Assembly (NCBI GenBank): GCA_015232355.1
Contig: JADFZW010000034.1
Location: 1 to 51,055, forward strand
Reading direction: 5' to 3'
Length of the DNA: 51,055 bases
Source of the DNA: Oligoflexia bacterium
GTDB taxonomy: Bacteria > Bdellovibrionota > Bacteriovoracia > Bacteriovoracales > Bacteriovoracaceae
The notes beneath the pieces were generated by a model. That model saw nothing but the letters and a program-made list of their open reading frames with translations. It was not told where the DNA came from and did no database searches. Made by a program: the position numbers and the translations under genes. Of the stretch, positions 25,512 through 33,741 are shown piece by piece (position 1 is the stretch's first letter; each line of letters begins with the position of its first letter).

Positions 25512-28500
25512 ATGATTAAAACAAAAATACTATTTGGTTTTACTACACTAATTGTTGTTTTTTTTTATTGTTCATATTTAAGCGCCAATACTTCTAAAAA
25601 TAAAATAGATTACCTATGGGAAGCGGAAGAGGGATCGGGATTGGCCAAATGTTGTAAAATAACAAAACAAAATAGAGGTTTTTTTAAAAAAGCATTAATT
25701 ATAAAAAGTGAAGAATTAAAAGAGGAGTGTATAAGAGAGTTAGGGTTTGTTTATAAATATTCAAGTGAAAACTATCAATTTGATAAAAGAAATGATTCTT
25801 GCATGATGTATACTAAGGACAATAAATATCCAATCAAATCTGTATTTTGGACATTTTGTGAAGATGAGATTGTAAAGAATAAAAATAATTATTTATTTGT
25901 ACTCATGCCAAATGGAGAGTGTGTAGCTTTTAGAAATTTTAATGGTGATACTCAAAAGAAAAAAGGTTTTTTTAACAAATTAATTTCAATTTTTTCATTT
26001 AAAAAGAAAACTCCACCTGCAATTAACGAAGACTTACAAAATATTAATAATCAAAAAATAATTGATGATCCTAATAATATGTTTGGTCCGGTTGATTCTA
26101 AGTTATGTCAAAATAGCAATAAAGATACAAATAAAAGTAAGACTAAAACTAAAACAAATACTAAAGAGAATAGTCCGGATAATGATTGTTCAAAAGATTT
26201 ATTTTCTTTAAAAAAACTCTCCCCTCAAATATCTAATTTGGCCAAAGATTTACTAACAATTGTTGATCCAACTAATAAAGAAATAGCTAAAGCAACTTTA
26301 ATCGCAGAAAATTTTATTAAAAACACTACAAAGAATTTTTTAATGTCAAAGGCAAAATTTAACAAGATAAATAATGAGTTAGAAGAAGATTTAAAACACG
26401 ATTTGAAATTATTTATGGCCAAGGAACTTACTAGATGGGTTGCTTTTAATGGCCCAAACAATACAGATCTTAATCAAGGAAAAATAGAAGATGGTTTTGA
26501 AAATGTAGATCTTGGTTTTAATCCTAATTATGATGAAGAGAAGGAAAAATTTAATCCCTTATCTTCTTTTACACAAAAGCAAGCGTTAGAATTGATAGAT
26601 AATAAATTTAATGATCTTCAGATTAAACAAAATTTACATGATTTAGTCTCTGAAATATCTAAGAAAAAAGATATAGGAAGGATCACTGAAAATTCAAAGG
26701 TTGAAAATACATATTTAAGGCCGGCAGAAGAGATTTTAAAAAAAAGAGATGCCAAGAAGAAATCACTTCTTATGTTAACTGATCTTTTTTCAAAAAACAC
26801 CAACGAATCATATTGGAATAGTGGAGGAAGAGAAAATGAAAAAGAAATAGAAAAGGCAATAGAGTCAACTATTAACTATATTGAGACAAACAGAGAGAAA
26901 ATCATAAATGATTTAAAAAATAAAAAACTTAAATCTGTAATTCATAATCCACATAATATTGAAATTACCTTTTATGATAACGGTAAAGTCTTTTTGAAAA
27001 ATAGCAATAATAAAGCAATCGGGGAAGGAGCATTTAAAAAAGTTTATAGTTCCTATGATTATGATAAGGAAACTAAGAGTGTAATGGGTGAAATAAAAAG
27101 TAATTATTTAACTAAAGAGGAGAAAGTACAAGAGGAAGTAAATTTATCGCAAGAGATGAATTTGTTTAAAAATTTGCTTGGTGCTAGAGGCATTGTGGAA
27201 ATGGATCCTTCAACGGTAGATAAACTTTCATTTCATCAAAAGCAATATACGGGTACATTTAGAGATCATCTTATAAAAAACGAAGAGATATTTGATTTGT
27301 GTGATAAATTGTTAATGGCCGAAGATCTTTTGACAGGTTTAAAGATTTTAAAGCAAAAAAAAATCATTCATTGTGATATTAAACCTGAAAATATTTTTTA
27401 TGAAAGAGTTGATGGTAAATTTCGTGCGTACATAGGTGATTTCGGAACTGCTCATTATGAAAAGGATAAAGTTACAGGATGTGGTACTTCCACTTATCAC
27501 AATGGAAATCTTAAAATGGGTGGAGTTAGTGATTATGAGAGTGATTTATATGCATTAGGGGTGACCCTTAAGGAATTACAAAATGTGAATCTAAAATTAA
27601 ATAATGAGGATGAAGAAGAATACAATGATATCATTGAATTAATGAAAGGTAGTAGTTCTAAAGTTAATGTGAGTACTGTTTTAGAATATATTAGCGAATT
27701 AAAAAGTAAAAAGTGTTCTGTTAATACTGGTGTTGCTAAAGATAATATCTTAGTTAATGTTAACAAATCAGAAAAACAAAATATATCTCTTGATTGCTTA
27801 ACAGGCCAAGATGAAATAAATGACAAAACTGTTCGAGCAAAATATACCGGGAATACTCCTTATCGTATTCAAGTCTTAAGATATTATAATAATCGAGACA
27901 GAGATGATGATACTAAAAAGACAAAAAATTCAACAAACAAGGCAGTAATTGAAGATTCAATTTTAAAATTATTCTTTGAAAATGAATATCCAGGACATGC
28001 TGCTCTTAGAATTACAGATATGCGAATTTCCAATGAAAAAGATAATCCTGATAAAGGATACATATCATATCCTAAAAAAGTAAATTTTAATGATGAAATG
28101 AAGAGAAGCAAAGATAGTAATTTTCAAGGAAAGTATGTTGAGTTTTGTGTTAGTGAAAAGCAATACCTTGAGTATATTAAATGGAAAAACAAAGAGGGAA
28201 GTGATTTAATTTTTGAATTTGAAAAACCTGTTGAACAACAAAGTGAAAAATTTAAATCAACTTGTTTTGATTTTAAGTATAAAAAAGATACAAAGATAAA
28301 TACAATTAATATCCGCAATCGTCTTTATAAAGAGTACAGTAAAACCAAGAGAGAGAAATTTAAAGAAAATTTCATTAATTCTATCTACGAAAACATTGTA
28401 TCCAATGACAAATGTGAATTTTCTGGTTTTAAAATTGAGAAGGATTTATTACTTCCAACTACTGTAAAAGATAAAACTGTATTAAAGGATAAAGATACTT

Positions 28501-29231
28501 GCAAAAAAATTCTAACAAAATATACAGATAATTGTCTTGATCAATACGATGCTCTTGCTGAATTATTAAATGCACCAGATAAGAGTAAACAGACGGAACT
28601 AAAAAAACAAAGAAAAGAAGCATTAGATACAATGTTTGAAGCAGTCAAAAACATAAAAGATAGTAACTTTCAAGATAATAAAAAATTGGAAGAATGGATT
28701 TTGTTAAATGATAGTAGTAATAATAGTTTGAAAAACAAAACTGACAAGATACTATCACTTAAACTTTTTGATACGAGAATAAATGAGATTGAGAAAAGCA
28801 AAGAAGAGGCAATTAGAAATAAAAATAAAAACGAAGAGGAGAAACTAGAAAAAGAGTTGAAACAAATTTCTGATGATAGAGATAAATTTGAAAATAATTT
28901 TCGTAAATACCAATATGCTAATTTTAGATTACAGAACAAACATAGTGGAGTTGAAGCATTATATGGTAAAAGATATTCATTGCTGCTTAATAACTGCAGT
29001 TCAACAGTAAGAAGTGCAGTAAGAAAATTAATAGGAGAATCTTCTTTTTACTCTGCTCCGATTGCGGATCCTAAACATTTAATAGATGAGACAAACAAAT
29101 TATTGAAAAAGAAATTTGGAGATAAAAAAAATAATCCTAATTATAGTGGTTCTACTTCGTTTGAATTAAATGAAAGTGATAATGATAACCAAGACAAAGA
29201 ATCAAATACATATATAAAAAGTATTTTTTAA
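25512..29231 (+). CDS. Giant secreted protein with a eukaryotic-type kinase domain and a permuted papain-like domain
   Basis: 1239 residues with a signal peptide (about 5-25). A Lys/Asn-rich region is followed by a kinase domain at about 495-690: Gly-rich loop GEGAFKKVY from 504, catalytic loop HCDIKPENIF (Asp622, Lys624, Asn627; HRD has become HCD) and GDFGTA (Asp643). From about 820 a second module shows PGHAALRI (His829), YISYPKKVNF and, far downstream, LLLNNCSSTV (Cys1162). That His-before-Cys order is typical of circularly permuted NlpC/LRAT-like cysteine enzymes. A charged coiled coil (about 1070-1140) lies between these two motifs. Export of an apparently intact kinase suggests action outside the cell, in prey or host. 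Second of four genes in the PAP2 run. Confidence 0.75.
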   Translation: MIKTKILFGFTTLIVVFFYCSYLSANTSKNKIDYLWEAEEGSGLAKCCKITKQNRGFFKKALIIKSEELKEECIRELGFVYKYSSENYQFDKRNDSCMMYTKDNKYPIKSVFWTFCEDEIVKNKNNYLFVLMPNGECVAFRNFNGDTQKKKGFFNKLISIFSFKKKTPPAINEDLQNINNQKIIDDPNNMFGPVDSKLCQNSNKDTNKSKTKTKTNTKENSPDNDCSKDLFSLKKLSPQISNLAKDLLTIVDPTNKEIAKATLIAENFIKNTTKNFLMSKAKFNKINNELEEDLKHDLKLFMAKELTRWVAFNGPNNTDLNQGKIEDGFENVDLGFNPNYDEEKEKFNPLSSFTQKQALELIDNKFNDLQIKQNLHDLVSEISKKKDIGRITENSKVENTYLRPAEEILKKRDAKKKSLLMLTDLFSKNTNESYWNSGGRENEKEIEKAIESTINYIETNREKIINDLKNKKLKSVIHNPHNIEITFYDNGKVFLKNSNNKAIGEGAFKKVYSSYDYDKETKSVMGEIKSNYLTKEEKVQEEVNLSQEMNLFKNLLGARGIVEMDPSTVDKLSFHQKQYTGTFRDHLIKNEEIFDLCDKLLMAEDLLTGLKILKQKKIIHCDIKPENIFYERVDGKFRAYIGDFGTAHYEKDKVTGCGTSTYHNGNLKMGGVSDYESDLYALGVTLKELQNVNLKLNNEDEEEYNDIIELMKGSSSKVNVSTVLEYISELKSKKCSVNTGVAKDNILVNVNKSEKQNISLDCLTGQDEINDKTVRAKYTGNTPYRIQVLRYYNNRDRDDDTKKTKNSTNKAVIEDSILKLFFENEYPGHAALRITDMRISNEKDNPDKGYISYPKKVNFNDEMKRSKDSNFQGKYVEFCVSEKQYLEYIKWKNKEGSDLIFEFEKPVEQQSEKFKSTCFDFKYKKDTKINTINIRNRLYKEYSKTKREKFKENFINSIYENIVSNDKCEFSGFKIEKDLLLPTTVKDKTVLKDKDTCKKILTKYTDNCLDQYDALAELLNAPDKSKQTELKKQRKEALDTMFEAVKNIKDSNFQDNKKLEEWILLNDSSNNSLKNKTDKILSLKLFDTRINEIEKSKEEAIRNKNKNEEEKLEKELKQISDDRDKFENNFRKYQYANFRLQNKHSGVEALYGKRYSLLLNNCSSTVRSAVRKLIGESSFYSAPIADPKHLIDETNKLLKKKFGDKKNNPNYSGSTSFELNESDNDNQDKESNTYIKSIF

Positions 29232-29268
29232 CTTATAAAAACATACTTTAAAATATTGGAGTTATATT

Positions 29269-29730
29269 ATGTTTTCTTTTATTATTTCATTTGTATTGTT
29301 AATACAAATGGCAAATGTAGATGTAGCTTGTTCAAATGATAATGTGAAAGATAGTGTTGATGAAGAACTATTTAAGATAATATATGCTTTTTATGAAAAT
29401 ACTTACAATGTTAATGATGAATATAATATAAATCTTGTTTTATTAAAAAATAATTTGCTAGATTATATTTACGAAAAATCATCCTTTTATGATAATCAAG
29501 GTGAAAAAACACAAAAGAGATCCGTCGTTAAGACAGATACAACTAATATATTGACTAATCTAAATTATAGTAAGGAAAAAATCATCTTAGATAAAAATGA
29601 AATTTATGTTCCTAAATATAGTTATCGTTTATTTTCAACCTTAAATGGCGCTGTTTGTGTTCGTTATAACAATTCATTATGGGAAAGATATGTTCCTTTA
29701 AGTAATTGTAAAATCAAAAATGAATATTAA
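29269..29730 (+). CDS. Small exported protein of unknown function
   Basis: 153 residues with a hydrophobic N-terminus ending VDVACSND (a possible but unusual lipobox). It is acidic and Tyr/Asn-rich, with two further Cys (GAVCVRY, LSNCKI) that might pair. Not recognised. It sits 37 bases after the secreted kinase-like gene and 30 before the binding lipoprotein. A partner, chaperone or inhibitor of the kinase-like protein is one possibility from position alone. Confidence 0.6.
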   Translation: MFSFIISFVLLIQMANVDVACSNDNVKDSVDEELFKIIYAFYENTYNVNDEYNINLVLLKNNLLDYIYEKSSFYDNQGEKTQKRSVVKTDTTNILTNLNYSKEKIILDKNEIYVPKYSYRLFSTLNGAVCVRYNNSLWERYVPLSNCKIKNEY

Positions 29731-29760
29731 TTATTTTAATTTACTAAGGATAATTATCTT

Positions 29761-31137
29761 ATGAAACTAGCAATTCTGATATTAGTTATCTTATCATTTT
29801 TTGTTAGCTGTTCTGTAGCACCTCCAACATCGTCAACGTCGAAGTCAACGAAATCGCCAACAACATCAACGACACCAACATCACCAACAGAACAAATATC
29901 ACCGAAAAGATCACAAATTATGCTTTCTGATGATATTAAGATTGGTATATTGTATCCATTAAAAGGCCCTTATGCAGAAGAGGGGAAAGATAAGTTGCGA
30001 GGAGTGCAAATGGCCATTGATGAAATTAATAATAGCGGAGATGTTTTAGCATTAGGGGGTAAAAAATTTCAACTTATAGAAGAAGATACTGCCAATTCCT
30101 TTATGCAAGTTGAATTAGTTACAAAAAAACTAATTGAAGAATATAAAGTAAACTTTTTAATAGGTGGAACTTCGAGTGATTTAGTTAATCATATTAGCAA
30201 AATTAGCAATCATTTTAAAATAGTACATTTTTCAACAACTTCATCTCCTGATCTTACAAACATATATGCTCGCAAGTATTTTTTTAGAGAGGGATTATCT
30301 ACATATGCTAGTGCTAAGATTCTAAGTAAAATATTAAATCAAAAATATAAAAAGAAAAAATATCTTTTTATTACAGCGGATTACGAATGGGGGGTAAAAA
30401 CGGAACTAATGTTTAAACATTTTATCTCAAAAGATGTTATAAAAGAAAGTAGAAGCATTACACTTCCATTTCCTTATAGCATGCCAGAAGATTATCAAGC
30501 TGCAATTGATCTTGCAAAAAAGTTTAAGGCGGATGTAATTATTTTATCTCTCTTTGGTGAACACTTAAGTGAAATGATGATTAAGTTACATAGAGAAAAA
30601 ATAAGTAAAAAAAAGGTTAAGATAGTCATTCCCAATGTTACTATTTCAGCTATAGATAAAGTTGGTGATGAGGTTTTTAATAAAGCATTAGCATCAGTTT
30701 CATGGTCTTGGGAAATTCCTTATATTTTGAAAATACCTCAAGGAATAAAGTTTGTAGAAAATTTTTATAAGATTTATAATCGCTATCCTTCATCTAAAGC
30801 GGCAGCAGGATACACCATTGTTTATCAAATTAAAGATGCGATTAATAGAGCGCACTCTTTATCTGGGCCTAAAATTGTTGAAGCATTGGAAAATCATAGA
30901 TATCAATTATTAAAAGGTCAAGAGTATTGGCGTAAATGGGATCATCAGTCTATACAAGATATATATGTGGTTGAAGGTAAACTGAAACAAAATAAATATG
31001 ATTATCTAAAATTGTTATTAACGGCAACAGAGCTAGAAGAAAAAAGCAAAAAGAAAAATAAAAATAAAATTTTTATTGATTATAAGAGTTGGTCAGATAT
31101 TCGACTTAAAAATTCTAAATCGCTTGAATTGCAATAA
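29761..31137 (+). CDS. Substrate-binding lipoprotein, branched-chain amino acid (Peripla_BP_6) type
   Basis: 458 residues. The signal peptide ends in a lipobox FVSC (Cys17). A Ser/Thr/Pro-rich linker (about 20-48) follows, then a type I periplasmic-binding fold starting IKIGILYPLKGPYAEEGKD with GVQMAIDEIN and LIGGTSSDL, characteristic of LivJ-like receptors. No permease or ATPase genes are adjacent, so it may serve as a receptor or work with a transporter elsewhere. Last gene of the PAP2 run, convergent with the C25 protease. Confidence 0.85.
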   Translation: MKLAILILVILSFFVSCSVAPPTSSTSKSTKSPTTSTTPTSPTEQISPKRSQIMLSDDIKIGILYPLKGPYAEEGKDKLRGVQMAIDEINNSGDVLALGGKKFQLIEEDTANSFMQVELVTKKLIEEYKVNFLIGGTSSDLVNHISKISNHFKIVHFSTTSSPDLTNIYARKYFFREGLSTYASAKILSKILNQKYKKKKYLFITADYEWGVKTELMFKHFISKDVIKESRSITLPFPYSMPEDYQAAIDLAKKFKADVIILSLFGEHLSEMMIKLHREKISKKKVKIVIPNVTISAIDKVGDEVFNKALASVSWSWEIPYILKIPQGIKFVENFYKIYNRYPSSKAAAGYTIVYQIKDAINRAHSLSGPKIVEALENHRYQLLKGQEYWRKWDHQSIQDIYVVEGKLKQNKYDYLKLLLTATELEEKSKKKNKNKIFIDYKSWSDIRLKNSKSLELQ

Positions 31138-31148
31138 TAAATTAATAA

Positions 31149-33071
31149 TTAATCAAGGTGTAAATCAACAGCAACATCACCAGTTAGATTATATATTTCC
31201 ATATAATATTTTGAACTACCTTGACCTTGATAATGTTTCCAGAATTCTATTAGTGCATAATGGGTTATCTCTCCTAAAGATACTACTTCATTTGAATTAT
31301 TGCCAAGGATTCCTTCAAAAAATTTTTTCTCTAAAATATCATCTTCATACCAAGTAGTATTGTTGCTAGCACCCCAATAGCTGATTGCTCCTTTAGGATG
31401 TTTTAACCATGTTTCAGCGAAAGAATCATAACTTTCTGCAAATGTGTTGGTGATACAGGCGTGACCTACAACCAAAGGAAGAGCATCACTGTGATTTAAT
31501 GATTGAACATTTGCTTGAGTAAAAGAAGGGCCGGCCCAATATGTATTAGAACCATGACCACTGTAAATGATGATAGATCTTCCTTGTTGAAACATTTGTA
31601 AAAGATGATCTGTACGTGCGCCAGTTGCATAATAGTAGAGTTTGTCTCCTCCTAATTCATTTTGTGTAGGATAGCGGCCGATATAATTTTTAGGGGCGGT
31701 GAAATTTTGAATTACATAATTATGAGTATCCACTGGAACCTGATACCACCAAAAATCACTAGTGGAAATAAAAGAAATATTTTTAATCCATGAAAAATCA
31801 GAGAATTGTTTTTTTTCATATTTTATAATTTTATTTAAAACAATATTTAATTCGTTTTCATTTTTTATAGCTATACGACCTAACATTAAATCTGGGCCTC
31901 CAATATCACTTTCGTAATTATCGCTATCGATTGCTCGATAGAAGTGATCAGTTACATGAGTGGTATTTGCTTTTGGAGGTAGATTAGAATATGCCGTAGA
32001 TTGTGCCTTAGGTTTACTTTGGTGAGTAGGAATAAAATCGCTATCACCAATTAATATTACGTAAGATAATTTAGGAGTAGAATTAGCATATACACTTTGA
32101 ATGTAGCGCCTAAGACCTACATCACTCTTTTCAGTTATAAGAGGAGATTGCATAGTTTGCACTATTACATTAAATCCCCGTTCTCTTTGTAGAGTTACAT
32201 ATTTTATAAATGATTCAAAATTTAAAAATTTATCATCGGTTATAATCAAGATGCTATCATTATGTGAATTGGGTAACAAAATATTATTAGATATATTTGC
32301 GATATGATAATTCATTATTGAGCGAGAAAATAGAGTATCGAACTTTGTGGATGTTTCAGACTCACTGATATTATTATTTAGAGGGGTATTTTTAAGTTGA
32401 AAAATTGCATTGAAATTTTTTGAAATTAGCAATTGGTTTTTTTGAGGATTGTATTTTATAGGATAAAAAGCAATAATAGCAAATTTCTTTTCGCGAATTT
32501 GAATGATATTTTTTATCTCAAAATCGCTTTGAGGATAAAATGCATCACTAGTGTAGTGTTTTTTATCCATCATCCATATGATATTATTTTCTGCTCCAGG
32601 AATTTTAGGAATAGGCAGTTGCAAGGGGGTGATTTTTTGATTTTGAAAATAATAGATTAGATCATAAATATTATCTGGTGTTTTATTAATGGTTATTTTT
32701 AAATCACTAGCATCACTTGAAAAAATTTCTACCATTTTTACGATCACTGGTAGTTTAGGTTTTCCAATATCAGTAGTGAATGCTAAAGAGTTATTATTAA
32801 TATTATTAGCAAGATTGATATTGATATTGATATTGAAATTAATATTAAAATCAGAATCATTTTGTTGGATATCAATATCATTTAAGAAAAGATTAAAAGC
32901 AAAAAAACTTTTAGAGTAGATCTTATCATCTAAAACATTGTTACTGTAAATATTTATTTGGCCAGGGCCTAAGGACCATTGATCAAGAGATATAATTTTC
33001 GCAAAAATTGTTTGAGAAAATGATAGGATGCTAAAGACAAACAAAATAGATATAAACCTAATGGCCGACAT
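31149..33071 (-). CDS. Secreted gingipain-like (peptidase C25) protease
   Basis: 640 residues with a signal peptide (1-24) and a GGAGG ribosome site. Residues 25 to about 260 resemble the pro-region and N-terminal subdomain of C25 peptidases. The catalytic domain follows: YVILIGDSDFIP, a GPDLMLGRIAI strand, the active-site His506 in YSGHGSNTYW and Cys539 in GHACITNTF followed by SFAETWL. That spacing matches gingipains. There is no C-terminal adhesin or type IX sorting domain; the protein ends at the immunoglobulin-like junction with LTGDVAVDL. The enzyme should be secreted and degrade host or prey protein. An Asn/Ile/Asp-rich in-frame repeat (ININI) is in the pro-region. Confidence 0.85.
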   Translation of the reverse strand: MSAIRFISILFVFSILSFSQTIFAKIISLDQWSLGPGQINIYSNNVLDDKIYSKSFFAFNLFLNDIDIQQNDSDFNINFNINININLANNINNNSLAFTTDIGKPKLPVIVKMVEIFSSDASDLKITINKTPDNIYDLIYYFQNQKITPLQLPIPKIPGAENNIIWMMDKKHYTSDAFYPQSDFEIKNIIQIREKKFAIIAFYPIKYNPQKNQLLISKNFNAIFQLKNTPLNNNISESETSTKFDTLFSRSIMNYHIANISNNILLPNSHNDSILIITDDKFLNFESFIKYVTLQRERGFNVIVQTMQSPLITEKSDVGLRRYIQSVYANSTPKLSYVILIGDSDFIPTHQSKPKAQSTAYSNLPPKANTTHVTDHFYRAIDSDNYESDIGGPDLMLGRIAIKNENELNIVLNKIIKYEKKQFSDFSWIKNISFISTSDFWWYQVPVDTHNYVIQNFTAPKNYIGRYPTQNELGGDKLYYYATGARTDHLLQMFQQGRSIIIYSGHGSNTYWAGPSFTQANVQSLNHSDALPLVVGHACITNTFAESYDSFAETWLKHPKGAISYWGASNNTTWYEDDILEKKFFEGILGNNSNEVVSLGEITHYALIEFWKHYQGQGSSKYYMEIYNLTGDVAVDLHLD

Positions 33072-33347
33072 AGAACCTCCAGTTTTGTTTTTTAGATGTA
33101 TATTATTTATTTATAGGATATAAATATTTAGAGGTTTCCTCCAAGAAGTATTTTTCTCATTGAGTTCATACTGAAGAAAGTGCCACGTCAATGGCGATAG
33201 AATCTAATATAAGCAGTATCAAAACGACTATGAATAATTAAACTTCTTATTGGTATCTGAGTTGCATTCTTAAGAATCATATTAAAGAAAGAAATAATCT
33301 ATATAAAAAGATAAAAAAATTTCTTTAATTGTGATTGCGTTATTTAA

Positions 33348-33375
33348 TATAATTTTTTTAATCTAATTTAAGGAG
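33348..33375 (+). promoter_or_regulatory. -10 element and ribosome site of precursor D
   Basis: A perfect TATAAT at 33348-33353 is followed by TAAGGAG (33369-33375), 5 bases before the ATG at 33381, giving a very short leader. The -35 is weak (TTTAAT 18 bases upstream). The 11-bp repeats of precursors A and C are absent. The remaining part of the 309-base gap 33072-33380 shows no clear structure. Confidence 0.5.
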
Positions 33376-33380
33376 TTTCG

Positions 33381-33626
33381 ATGAACACATCAAATGATTT
33401 AGTAGTTCTAAAGAGTGATGAATTATTAGCAGTAAGTGGTGGCCAGGCCCAAGTTGAAAGTATTGAGTTGAAAAAAGTAAGACCAACTCGTCCAATTGCT
33501 GGAATACCATCAATATCAATAAAACCAGTAAAACCATCTCGTCCAATTGGTGGAGTACCTCCAATGAGACCAGTAAAACCATCTCGTCCAACTACTGGAA
33601 TAGTTGCTCACACTACTAATAACTAA
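33381..33626 (+). CDS. GG-leader RiPP precursor D with three Arg/Lys-Pro core repeats
   Basis: 81 residues. The leader LVVLKSDELLAVSGG ends at Gly20-Gly21 and matches the leaders of precursors A-C. The 60-residue core holds three repeats: VRPTRPIAGI, VKPSRPIGGV and VKPSRPTTGI, separated by PSISIKP and PPMRP, with a VAHTTNN end. The core has no Cys, Trp, Tyr or Phe. Its Arg-Pro/Lys-Pro rhythm resembles proline-rich antimicrobial peptides. It lies 115 bases before the radical SAM/SPASM gene, same strand, with an intrinsic terminator between; this fits high precursor and low maturase expression. It is the clearest substrate of that enzyme. Confidence 0.85.
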   Translation: MNTSNDLVVLKSDELLAVSGGQAQVESIELKKVRPTRPIAGIPSISIKPVKPSRPIGGVPPMRPVKPSRPTTGIVAHTTNN

Positions 33627-33646
33627 TTCGATACCAGTATAATTAT

Positions 33647-33710
33647 AAAATCGGTCAATCATTGTCAATAAAGTGTAGAACTCACGACAATTAGATTGAC
33701 CGATTTTTTT
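33647..33710 (+). terminator. Intrinsic terminator/attenuator between precursor D and the maturase
   Basis: Left arm AAAATCGGTCAATC (33647-33660) pairs with GATTGACCGATTTT (from 33694). The stem continues inward with ATTGTC (33661-33666) and GACAAT (33686-33691), and the right arm ends in a run of T. A long strong stem with a U-tract is diagnostic. Read-through would supply the downstream enzyme gene, which has no evident promoter. Confidence 0.9.
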
Positions 33711-33741
33711 TAAAAAAAATTAATAAAAATTTTAAAATAAA

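Noticed and set aside
33358..33591. 77-residue minus-strand frame over precursor D
   Set aside because: Its repeats are the antisense of the core repeats; no ribosome site.
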